The translations under genes and the position numbers were made by a program. A stretch of 64,000 nucleotides of DNA from the NCBI GenBank assembly GCA_017893485.1, contig CM030362.1, positions 184,782,175 to 184,846,174 on the forward strand, read 5' to 3'. This document shows positions 11,685-21,326 of the stretch, piece after piece; the stretch's first letter is position 1; each line of letters opens with the position of its first letter. Source of the DNA: Hemerocallis citrina (lineage: Eukaryota > Streptophyta > Magnoliopsida > Asparagales > Asphodelaceae). The notes beneath the pieces were generated by a model that saw only the letters and a program-made list of their open reading frames with translations, ran no database searches and was not told the origin of the DNA.

Positions 11685-11914
11685 ATAGTGATACATGACC
11701 ATATTTTGCAAACCGTGAGTCGAAACTCACTTGTACAAGTTGCGCCATTTTTTGTGTAGTGAGTCCGACTTAGTCACAAAGTTTCATTGTTTTGGATATC
11801 GTTTGTGCTCTTTTCAGTCATTTCGTTATCTGTTTCGAATATCGGTCGCTTCACATAAATTCAAACTCTATTCAATTTAGCCTGGAATCTAAATATTTAT
11901 CTAGCATATGTATA
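11685..11914 (+). repeat. Partial copy of the ~322-bp tandem repeat, left of the Tat insertion
   Basis: 'gcaaaccgtgagtcgaaact' at 11708 and the closing 'aaatatttatctagcatatg' match the repeat units right of the Tat element (55780, 56102 and 56270-56300). The unit ends with GTATA directly at the element border, so the element inserted into a tandem repeat array. Confidence 0.8.
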
Positions 11915-12489
11915 TGATATGGCTAAAAATGGGGTTAAATCGGAACCGTTCAAAGTGGGCACGAATCTTAAAGTTACAGGGGCAAGATGGTAATTTCACC
12001 TACATACGGGTCCGAATTGGGAACCGGGTCTCTCTTCTTGGACCCGCTAACCCATGAACGGATCTGTTCAGTTGAGAATGGGTCTTAACCCATTAGAGAC
12101 CAGTTCAACAGGATATGAGGAAATCCAGGCTCGTCCTTATCCTGAGGAGGTGGTTCTAACCACCCCTATCTAGCCACACTGGAAAGTAAGGATCCATTCT
12201 GATTCTGAAACAGATCCCCACGGAGACTATAAATACCCCCCTACCTCCTACTGTCACAGGTGATCACTCTTTGTCTACCTAAGCTCTTTCTCCTTTCTTT
12301 ACTGAGTACTGACAAGAGCGTCGGAGGGTTCATCGTCGGGATCCATCCCGGTGTTTCGAACGTTTGTGCAGTCCGCGGGAGCACCAAAAAATCAACTTAT
12401 CAACAAGGAAGAAGTCAGATCCAGCCCTTCGAGTTCCTACGAATTCACAAATTCTGTCTATTGCCCCCACACTAGATTCAGCGGCAACA
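11915..12489 (+). repeat. 5' LTR of the Tat element
   Basis: It runs from 'tgatatggctaaaaatggg' to 'cagcggcaaca' and is 575 bp, the same length as the 3' copy. A primer-binding site follows within 5 bp. A TATA box lies at 12228. Confidence 0.95.
12228..12235 (+). promoter_or_regulatory. TATA box of the 5' LTR
   Basis: TATAAATA followed by CCCCC, identical in position to the other two LTR copies of the family. Confidence 0.75.
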
Positions 12490-12492
12490 GAT

Positions 12493-12509
12493 TGGCGCCG
12501 TCTGTGGGA
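12493..12509 (+). other. Primer-binding site, tRNA-Asp type
   Basis: 'tggcgccgtctgtggga' starts 4 bp after the LTR. The first nine bases are complementary to the 3' end of plant tRNA-Asp (ending ...ACGGCGCCA). Tat-lineage elements often use this variant. Confidence 0.7.
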
Positions 12510-12811
12510 AACACTCGAATAACAATCTAACCTTCCTCCTTCAACCAAAGCTACTCCTAGCCATGCCTCCCAAGAGGAAGTCCGCAAACTCCAACCGAAG
12601 AACTACCTCCACTATTCCTCCTCCTCCTCCTCCACTGGAGGATCTCCCTCTGCCCATCCAACCAACCCTACCGCTCGAACCGCTGAACCCTCAATCCGTT
12701 CAGCAGGCTCTTGGGCCTCGAGCCACTGTAGGGGAGCCCTCTCGGTGCAGTCACCAGAAGCATTCTCTCCACTAAGTGCGGGTCTCCATCCATAATGCCT
12801 CCACAGATTCC

Positions 12812-14189
12812 ATGGCTTCCTATAGCCCTCCAACTCCAAAGGATCTGTGGGATGTGCTCAACAATCGGCAGAATGAGCCCGAGTCGGATCTCCGAATCCG
12901 CTTGGATGAGAGGTGAACCCGCGATACGAACCCCCACCGAGAGCACCAGAGGGACCGGTCACCCTGCCGGACAGACCACAGTGGGTCCAACTCTCCCCGA
13001 GGACGGAGAGAGCCGCCCCAACATCGCCAAAGAAGAAGGCGCTCCCCGGCTGGCCACCCTGCACATCGAGCCCCATGGGAGTAGGAGGCCCCCGTCACAA
13101 GGGCAGAATTTCAACAATTTCAGGCGGCAGTCCTCCGGGCGCTCAACGCCGCCCCCATCAACACCCAGAGAGCTCCCAGTCCTCAGCCGGCTCCAGTCAT
13201 CGCCGCCCCTCTCCACGCCATTACTGCCGCTCCGGCAGTCCTCGGCCGGCTCCGAGCCATCACCTTCGTTCCCTAAGTCCTAGGCCAGTTCCGAGCCATC
13301 GCTGCCCTTCTCCTGAGCATCGCTGCCACTCTCGAAGTTCGCGGCCCGCTCCAAGTCACCCCCATCGTTCTATCAGTGCACGACCTACTCAGAGCTACTA
13401 CCGTAGCCCCAGCCCTCTTCAACACAAAGATGAGTCTCGGGGCTCAGCCAAGCTAGACCGAAGGGAGGACTCGGTCTACCGTCGTCTCCACGAGATGGAG
13501 AGGCGCCTCGGCCAGCTGGATAGAGATGAAGAACAACAGGTGAGGAACCTCCCCCCGAGCAGGCCCCCATTCTTCTGCACCATCATGGATGTCCCTGTCC
13601 CAGACAACTTCAAGCCTCCACACTTCGAGACTTACACCGGGGAGTTAGACCCCGCAGATCACATCGAGAGTTTCAAAACTCTCATGATGATCCATCATGC
13701 ATTCGACGCCCTCCTCTGCAAGACCTTCATGGCCACACCAAGGGGCCAGCTCGGAAGTGGTATTCTCGTCTTGCACCGACATCTATCTTCTCCTTCAACC
13801 AGTTCGAAGGCCTCTTCCTCATGCATTTTGTTAGCAGTCGCCGCTCCGAAAAGACGAGCACCTCACTGCTCTTCATCAGCCAGAAGAAGGGCGAAAGGCT
13901 AAGGGATTATGTCAAACGGTTCACTGCAGAAGCCAGGTCCATTGCCTCCCTGGATCAGTCGGTAGCTCCGGTTGCCTTCCAATCCAATGTCACCAACCTC
14001 GACCTCAGGGCTTCCTTGGCCAAGAAGCCTCCTCAGAACTTCTCTGAGCTCCTCCTTAGGAGTGAGAAGTACATCCGATATGAAGAGGCTCTCAATTGCC
14101 CCACTCTGGAGGGGTCGTCTTGTGGGAATAAACAAAAGACTGCAGAGGAAGAAGGAGCTAAGAAACTCCAAAAGGATAACGGGGGTTAG
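12812..14189 (+). pseudogene. gag: Tat gag (capsid precursor), frameshifted
   Basis: Gag forms the virus-like particle that packages element RNA. A plausible start is the ATG at 12812 (residues MASYSPPTPKD). The N-terminal third is Pro/Ser/Arg-rich and broken by stops. The conserved core follows at about 13590-14190, with 'FKPPHFETYTGELDPADHI' near 13610 and then 'LRDYVKRFTAEARSIASLD' near 13900. A frame change lies near 13740 between these two halves, and the frame stops at 14189. The order of motifs is that of Tat/Retand-type Gag. Confidence 0.8.
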
Positions 14190-14289
14190 TGGCGCCCTCT
14201 CCCCCGCTTCGAAAAGTTCACTCCACTTAATGCGAGTGTCTCCGCCATCCTGATGGGGATTGGGAATGAAGGTCTCCTGCCGCCACCTT

Positions 14290-14405
14290 CGAAGATGAAC
14301 ATCCTCGGGAAGAAGAGAAACCGGGACAAGTGTCATTTCCACTGGGACCACGGGTCCTCGGGAAGAAGAGAAACCGGGACAAGTGGTGTCATTTCCACTG
14401 GGACC
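14290..14405 (+). repeat. 53-bp tandem duplication inside the gag zinc-binding region
   Basis: 'tcctcgggaagaagagaaac' begins at 14302 and again at 14355. The duplicated unit covers the His-rich segment (HFHWDHG...). A 53-bp step is not a multiple of three, so the duplication itself shifts the frame. Confidence 0.8.
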
Positions 14406-15063
14406 ACGGGCACGACACTGATGATTTTCGGGCCCTGAAGGATGAGATCGAGGCCCTTATCCAGAGGTGGCAACTCGCTCGATTTGTGAGATGGAACAGA
14501 GCCGATCCGCCTCCATCGCCCAGGGGGGCTAACAGGAAAACAGAGCAGCGCACGGAGACTCCGAAGGCCGAAGCAGAGGCCATCTTGCACCTAATACATG
14601 GAGGCCCAATGGGGGGAGATTCTAACTCCTCCCGAAAAGCCTTTGTTAGGGAAGTTAACTCGGTGCAGAGCCATCCTCCCCCCAAGGGCCTAGGAGTCCC
14701 TGTGACGTTCTCCGATAGGGACTTGGAAGGAGTTCGCATGCCCAACTGCGATGCCCTCGTTATTAACCTTAAAATGGCCAATTTCGATGTCCGTCGGGTG
14801 CCAGTGGACAATGGAAGTTCGGTCAACATCCTTTTCCTGGAGGCATTCAAAGGCCTCCAGCTATCAAGGGACCGGTTCAAGCCAGCTGGCTACACCCTTC
14901 ACGGGTTCACCGGGGTGCCGGTGACAATCGAGGGAGTTATAACTCTCGACGTCACTGCTGGCAAAACCCCGACCACCCGCACAGAGCCAATAGACTTCAT
15001 GGTGGTGGATGTGAAAGTTGCCTACAATGTGATCCTGGGTCGACCAGGCCTTGCCGTACTCTA
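14400..15063 (+). pseudogene. pro: Tat gag C-terminus and aspartic protease
   Basis: The frame begins with a His-rich zinc-binding remnant ('HGHDTDDF') and a helix ('LKDEIEALIQRW') typical of Tat Gag C-termini. It continues to a retropepsin-like domain with 'VDNGSSVNILFLEAFKGL' (about 14800-14860), in which Asp of D-N-G is the expected catalytic residue; D-T-G or D-S-G is more usual. The distal part has 'YNVILGRPGLAVL'. A stop follows at 15061 where the family continues into the linker before RT. The protease matures Gag-Pol inside the particle. Confidence 0.75.
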
Positions 15064-15249
15064 AGCCATCCCCTCTTCCTACCACATGAAGATGAAGTTC
15101 CCTACCCCCGCATGGGTAGGAGAAGTGAGAGGGAGTTAGGAGGCGGCTCAAAAGTGCTATATGACCTTAATGGGAGGCCCGGTCCTCTCCCTAGAAGCCC
15201 TCGAGCTCCCATCGGAGAGTAGCCAGACCATCTCAGAACCGGTGGATGA

Positions 15250-15649
15250 ACTAGAAGAAGTGGCCTTCTCAGAGGAAGATGCCACCAAGACGTTCTGGGT
15301 CAGCAAGGCACTTTCCCCCCTCCATCAAAGAAGACATCTCCCAGTGCATTAGGGAGAACCGCGATTTCTTCGCCTGGACCGTGGACGATATGCTTGGGAT
15401 ATCCGAGGAGCTCCTAATGCACCATCTCAGCGTTGCCCTGGGTGTCAAGCCCGTTCAGCAGAAGCGACGCAAGTTTACTCCCGAGCGTCAACAGGCGATC
15501 AAAGAAGAAGTTGAAAAGCTCCTCAACGCTCGGTTCATCCAGGAGGTGAACTATCCCGAGTGGCTATCCATTGTGGTGATGGTCAAGAAAGCCAACGGGA
15601 GCTGGAGGATATGCATCGACCTCACCGATCTCAATAAGGCGTGCCCGAA
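15250..15649 (+). pseudogene. pol: Tat reverse transcriptase, N-terminal part (before insertion)
   Basis: The reading includes the linker 'ENRDFFAWTVDDMLGI', then 'QKRRKFTPERQQAIKEEV' and 'VVMVKKANGSWRICIDLTDL', which are RT motifs of the fingers domain. It stops abruptly after 'NKACPN' at 15649, where the Tekay-type solo LTR begins. The coding sequence resumes at 19713 with the duplicated CCGAA. RT copies element RNA into DNA in the particle. A frame change lies near 15300. Confidence 0.85.
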
Positions 15650-17259
15650 TGTCACGCCCCGCTTTCCAAAAAGAAAATGGAATACGGATACGTAACAAAA
15701 GCCCAGCGAATAATTTTCATCATCCATAAGCTATTCAAGAATCTTTACAATATCTCACAAAATAATCAGAGTCGGAAGCAAAAGAATCAACCACACATGC
15801 ACAACTGAATTAATAACCCAACAGAATTTACTTGAAACAAAATGCAATATTCTCAAATAAATCAGAATCTGGACAAATCAAATATTCTGGGTCACATTGC
15901 CCAAATACAAAATAAATATTCAAGTACTCAAAATATATTGTTCCAAAGCAACAACAATAATAATACTAATAAACAAGAAATCCAGCACTAATATCTCATT
16001 TCGCCAATACCATCGGGCAGCTGACCATCCTGATCTGTAATTAATAATTACAGGAGTAGGAAAGAAAAAATAAGTACTCGTTAATTATAAGTTATGGGCC
16101 ACTTATAATGTAGGATACAAGCACATGGGAAAACTAACTAATAGCATGGAATAATGCATCAACAGTAATAACTAGCATGAATCAGTATAACAAAGTCAAC
16201 TAGCATGGTGTACTAACATTACAAATGGATGTGTCAAATGCAGTGTCATATGGCAACTAACAGTGTCTAGTAACAGTAAGCTCAGTATATCAGTGATTCA
16301 GGATAATAGTATAACAGTATCAGTCTAGCAGTATCAGTCTAATAGTATCGGTTTTATGTTCTTACAGTTTTGTATGTATTACTAGCTAGGCAGCACTTCA
16401 TGCATCCCGGTTTTTACTACATGGTTGCTACAATAAATAGTTTCGCTTTTAGATTTCATAGTGGACCATAATGGGGCAGTCTACTCAGGTATCAGTAACA
16501 GTAGCAGTAGCAGTAACAGTAACAGTAACAGTAGAAGAAATGTAACAGTAATAGTAACAGTATGGAACACTAGTTCCCTTCTAAGTACACGTTTCCATAT
16601 TTTCCACTGCTAGATCTTCCCTTAAGAAATTCCGACTTGGTTACTTTTATTATGGTCATCAAACATGCATGAATGTGTAAGAAATAGTGTCAAACTAACA
16701 TGATATAATCAGTATTAGGTTCAGGGAAATAAATAAATATGCATAGATGAGATACAGTGACATAAACAGGCAAAACAGTGTATGTTCATATTCAGGACAG
16801 CAAGATAGTGCAGTACTAGAATAGTGATTCCCGCTACTACAAACATCCAAATCTAGATCTGTCAAAGGATCTGGAAAATAGACTTCTACACGAATCCAGC
16901 GAATATAAATAAGTCACATAGTAATTCATAAAATCATAACTCAAATCAGGTTCGAATCCAGAAAACATATTCAGTCAGAAATCAGGAAAACGAATTCTCA
17001 GTCAGAAAAACAGAATCAAAACCTCTCAATTAAATCCAGAAAAAATCTGGAGTATTTTCCTATATGTCTAGAATCAAAATATAAATTTTCATAATATTCC
17101 AATAAAATTAGTTCAGTCATCAAAAATAAGAAAACACCAAGAAACCATAGTTTGGCAAATCTAGAATTCCCAACACTGCTATACGAAAACTATGATATCT
17201 TGCAATCAGTGAAACAAAATCCAATTCCGCCAAAGGAATATGAAAATAGATAAAATATA

Positions 17260-18015
17260 GGCAAAATTTAAAAAAAACGTCACAAAACGTTGGGCCAGTT
17301 TAAAAAAACGTCCCTAAACTTTTTCTTTTTAAAAAAACGACACAATGTTTAACTTTGAACTGACAGAGTTACCTACTGTTAACTTTCTTATACATGCACT
17401 GCACGTACTCTAATTATATGACGAAAATACCCCTGTTCTCCTCCTTCTCCAATTCCCTACCGTAATTTAAAAAAAACTACACAAAACTTTTGGCCTGTTT
17501 AAAAAAACTACACTAAAGTTTTTTTTTTTTTAAAAAGGACACAATGTTTAAATAAGGTCCACTGGGTTAGTTAGGGTTAGGGTTAGGGTTTGGGTTGGGT
17601 TAGGGTAGGGTTTAAAAAAACCACACTCATCTTTTATTTGTGTTTAAAAAAACATCACTTAACTAATCCGATGTTTAAATAAACCCTCCGAACTAACCCT
17701 AACCCTAACCTTAATCCTAACTAACCCAGTGGACCTTATTTAAACATTGTATTCTTTTTAAAAAAAAATAAAAACTTTAGTGTAGTTTTTTTTAAACTGG
17801 CCAAAAGTTTTATGTAGTTTTTTTAAATTTTGCCTTTTTTAAGGGTATTTTCGTCATATAATTAGAGTACGTGCAGTGCACGTAGAAGAAAGTTAACGGT
17901 AGGTAACTCCGTCAGTTCAAAGTTAAACATTGTGTCGTTTTTTTAAAAAGAAAAAGTTTAGGGACGTTTTTTTAAACTGGCTCAAAGTTTTGTGATGTTT
18001 TTTTTAAATTTTGCC
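17260..18015. mobile_element. Mutator-like non-autonomous foldback element
   Basis: The ends are inverted: 'ggcaaaatttaaaaaaaacg' on the left, and the same on the reverse strand at the right. A 9-bp target duplication TAAAATATA flanks it (17251-17259 and 18016-18024). Nine-bp duplications are characteristic of Mutator-like elements. Each arm is about 350-370 bp and nearly identical between strands, so the whole element is a giant hairpin with only a short loop near 17640. No transposase is present. Related Tekay LTRs at 42940 and 51220 show the empty site. Confidence 0.88.
17566..17735. repeat. Telomere-like repeats in the foldback centre
   Basis: 'gttagggttagggttagggt' at about 17568, and the complementary 'aaccctaaccctaacc' at about 17695-17712, lie on opposite arms. 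They are degenerate and of mixed TTAGGG/TTTGGG type, so this is not a chromosome end. Confidence 0.7.
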
Positions 18016-19218
18016 TAAAATATAATAAGTTTCTTATTTCATAAATATTTTTCATACAGTAAAAGGAGTCATAGTGAAATTAAGATTCTTTACAGAACAG
18101 CGAGTAAAATACAGCAAGTATAGATTTCATAAATGAGCATGAAACAACACATAAAACTGATCAATAAAATTTACCAAAATTCTGGGTAATCCCTAATTAG
18201 ATAAAGAAACACTGACCAAAGTTTTGGATCAAAATAATATGTGTAGCATAGTTCTTTAAAATGATTTATCATCAAAATTATTGAAAAACAGAATCTGGAA
18301 AAGATCGACACCTCTGTAGTAAAATAGTCATAACTCAGTCATACAAAATCAAAATCAAGCAAGGTCAGAGGGGTTTGAAAATAGACGAAATTCTCTAAAA
18401 CTCATGTTTTATACCGAAATTAAGATACTAATTTTAACATAGTCCAAAACAGCAAACAAAACAGAATAGCGACAAAATACAGAATTTTCCCTTAAAAACA
18501 AAATCAACATAGATTCAAGAAAATTGATCCAAACACATCCAAAATGAAATTGAGTCTACCAAATGTCTAAACATCATGAATTAGGGTTATTAACATGTCC
18601 ACACCGAAAATATCACCTGGGTCTCAATCAAAACACGAATTCTCACACAAGTCTCACATACATGATCAAAATCAAGAACGGGCAAATCCTAAGTTAATTT
18701 ATGTCCATATTGTTTCGTGAATCATTTATGGTCAAATTTTCACAATAGAGACGAAACTCATCAAGTTTATCACAAACAAGAGTCGTCTCTAGACCCAACT
18801 ACACTATAGGTGAACTTTTGACTTGTATCAAACAAATGAATTGGAGTACAGGTTACTTGCCTTAAATCGAGATGAAGAACAACGAGAACCAAGAGTAACG
18901 AGCAAAACCCACGAATGAATATCCACGAATCAACGAATCCAAGCAACGAACTCACGAACAACTCGTACGAACACACGGCACGCTCCTCAAAGCAAGAGAA
19001 GAGAAAAACCCAACACACGAAAGATGATGCTCTTGTGGTGCTTGGAAGTGTTGATCGGCAAGGGAAAGAAGAGGTGATCGGGATGAGGGGGATGGAGATC
19101 GGAAGTGGGGGATGTGGTGTGTGGGTTGGAGAGGTAGCTGGAGATTGGGAGGGTGGTCGGGTTGGGGTGTAGCCGGAGTGGGAGGGTGGTCGGGTTGGGG
19201 TATGTGCAGCTGGGAAGG

Positions 19219-19239
19219 AGAGAGAGAGAGAGAGAGAGA

Positions 19240-19279
<40 letters not shown>
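19219..19279. repeat. (GA)n microsatellite in the solo LTR
   Basis: A near-perfect GA run, interrupted once, in the transcribed-leader region of the LTR on the minus strand. Open frames across it are artefacts. Confidence 0.9.
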
Positions 19280-19283
<4 letters not shown>

Positions 19284-19712
19284 AGGCTAGGGTTTAAGGA
19301 GTTAGGGTTAGGGTTTGTGTGAGGGGATGTAGGGTTTATATATAAGGAGGGGAATAGGGTTAATGGGTCTATTAGGAGTATGAATAGGATTCAAATTAGG
19401 ATTGGGTAGTATGGCTTTGGTAATCAATTTGGGATCAAAATAATAGGATTGGGAATAGGTTGAACAACCAACACCACCAAGAGCACCCAAAACACAAATA
19501 AAAAGAACGAGACAACAATATTGATCGAAAATAACAACCATGATTAAGAACAACCAAGAAATCGGAAATAATCCGCAAAAATCAAGAATGAGAACAGAAA
19601 ATGAAAATATATTGAAACACCTAAATATACGGTTCAGAAAAAAAAATACAAGAGAGAAAAATACACTAAAACGAAAAATACACTTCAAAATACACAAAAT
19701 GAAGGGGTTACA

Positions 19713-20334
19713 CCGAAGGACCCTTTTCCCCTTCCAAGCATCAACGCCTTGATCGACGCGACCTCCGGGCACGAGCTCCTCAGTTTCATGGATGCTTTCT
19801 CGGGGTACAACCAGATTCGAATGTTCCCTCCCAACATCCCGAAGACCTCCTTCATGACGGATCAGGGCCTGTACTGCTACAGGTTTATGCAGTTCGGCTT
19901 GAAGAACGTGGGAGCTACTTATCAGCGTCTCGTGAACAGGGTTTTTCGAGACCAGATTGGCCGAAACATGGAAGTCTATGTAGACGACATGTTGGTCACG
20001 AGCACCCGAGGGCAGGAACATGTGCTCAACCTCCAAGAATCCTTCGGGGTGCTCAGGAGGCACAATATGAGGCTGAACCCGAACAAGTGTGTGTTCGGAG
20101 TCTCATCCGGCAAGTTCTTAGAGTTTATGGTCAGCCAGAGGGGCATAGAGGCCAAACCCGAGAAGATCCAGGCCATTCTCAAAATGGCTCCTCCCTCTAG
20201 CGTTAAAGATGTACAAAGGCTTACGGGGCACCTCGCAGAAATTGGGCGATTCCTCTCCAAGTCCGGGGAGAAGTGCCTCCCCTTCTTCAAGGCCCTCAGG
20301 GGGGCTAAAGGCTTTGAATGGGGGCAACGATAAC
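19713..20334 (+). pseudogene. pol: Tat reverse transcriptase, catalytic part
   Basis: It resumes in frame after the solo LTR. The palm domain shows 'FMDAFSGYNQIRMFPPN', 'YRFMQFGLKNVGATYQRLV' and the catalytic box YVDDMLVTS near 19976-20002, so the two catalytic aspartates are intact. The thumb and connection follow ('SSGKFLEF', 'AKPEKIQAI'). A stop codon at 20332-20334 replaces a residue where the family continues into RNase H. Confidence 0.88.
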
Positions 20335-21321
20335 AAGATTCCTTCTACCGGCTCAAGGCATACTTAGCTAACCCTCCGCTCTTGAGCAAGCCAACGCCTG
20401 GGGAGGTCCTCTACCTTTATCTCGCCGCTTCAGAGCAAACCCTCAGTGCGTTCCTCATAAGAGAAGAGGATAGAATGCAGAGGCCCATCTATTATATGAG
20501 TAAGGTCCTCTGGCACGTCGAACTCCATTACCCAAAGCTAGAGAAGATGGCTCTCACCTTGGTTATGGCAGCCTGAAAGCTCCGCCCATACTTCCAATCT
20601 CATTCAGTGATCGTTCTTACCGATCAGCCGCTCAAGCAAGTTCTCCACAAGCCCAAGACCTCCGGGCGCCTAATGAAGTGGTCCATCGAGCTAAGACAAC
20701 ATAATATCAGCTACCAGCCAAGAACAGCAATCAAGGCCCAAGCTCTGGCAGAATTTATTGTAGAGAGCACCATCTCCGACCCTTGCGAGTCATCTGCCGA
20801 CCCCTTGGTCTGGACCGTTTATGTGGATGGATCTTCTTGTGCCGACGGAAGTGGGGCTGGCATTATCTTGACCGGCCCAGACGCTTTCATCCTCCAATAC
20901 TCCCTCCGCTTAAACTTCTCGACATCAAACAACAAAGCAGAGTATGAGGCCCTTATAGAGGGGCTTTGCATGGCTTTCAAAGCTGGGGCCAAGCGGGTCA
21001 GAGTCTTTAGTGATTCGCAATTGGTCGTCAACCAAGTGTCAGGGGAATACGAGGTAAGGGACGAGCATATGGCCAAGTACTTGGTGAAGGTTAGGGAGCT
21101 TCTAGCCTTATTCGAAGATGTTCAACTCCAGTAGGTTCCTCGAGAGGAAAATGCATAGGCAGATGCTCTCTCTAAGCTCGTCTCTTCGTCCCTCCAAGGT
21201 CTAGAACGGACCATCTTGATAAAGGTTCTCTTCAGACCAAGTATTGATGAAGATAGCCCGGAGCCGATGGAAGCCTACCCCCTAACACTTAGGGAGAATT
21301 GGATGAAGCCCCACCTCGAGT
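20335..21321 (+). pseudogene. pol: Tat RNase H and additional archaeal-type RNase H
   Basis: The first domain is the ordinary gypsy RNase H remnant, with 'LYLYLAASEQTLSAFLIRE' near 20410 and 'LTDQPLKQVLHKPKTSGRL' near 20613. A second domain follows with 'WTVYVDGSSCADGSGAGII' near 20811, 'NNKAEYEALIEGL' near 20930 and 'VFSDSQLVVNQVSGEY' near 21003. This has the D-E-D order of an active RNase H and is a hallmark of Tat elements, which acquired a second RNase H. Stops at 20574 and 21132 break the frame. The coding ends at 21321 beside the next insertion. Confidence 0.85.
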
Positions 21322-21326
21322 ACCTC

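Larger units (their letters stand above)
15650..19712 (-). mobile_element. Tekay-type solo LTR, inserted in the Tat RT
   Basis: It starts 'tgtcacgccccgctttcc' and ends 'gaaggggttaca', the reverse complement of the termini of the plus-strand Tekay LTRs at 21327 and 29910. CCGAA flanks both sides (15645-15649 and 19713-19717). Without the foldback insertion and its 9-bp duplication the length is about 3.3 kb, equal to the other Tekay LTRs. No internal coding region is present, so this is an LTR-LTR recombination product. Its 'cagtatcagtctaacagt' subrepeats (16270-16560) also match those elements. Confidence 0.92.

Noticed and set aside
10470..11914. tRNA or small RNA genes
   Set aside because: I saw no cloverleaf with B-box motif here or elsewhere in the window; the only tRNA-related sites are primer-binding sites.
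17566..17735. Telomere or telomere fusion point
   Set aside because: Short degenerate motifs in inverted orientation are part of a foldback element with its own target duplication.
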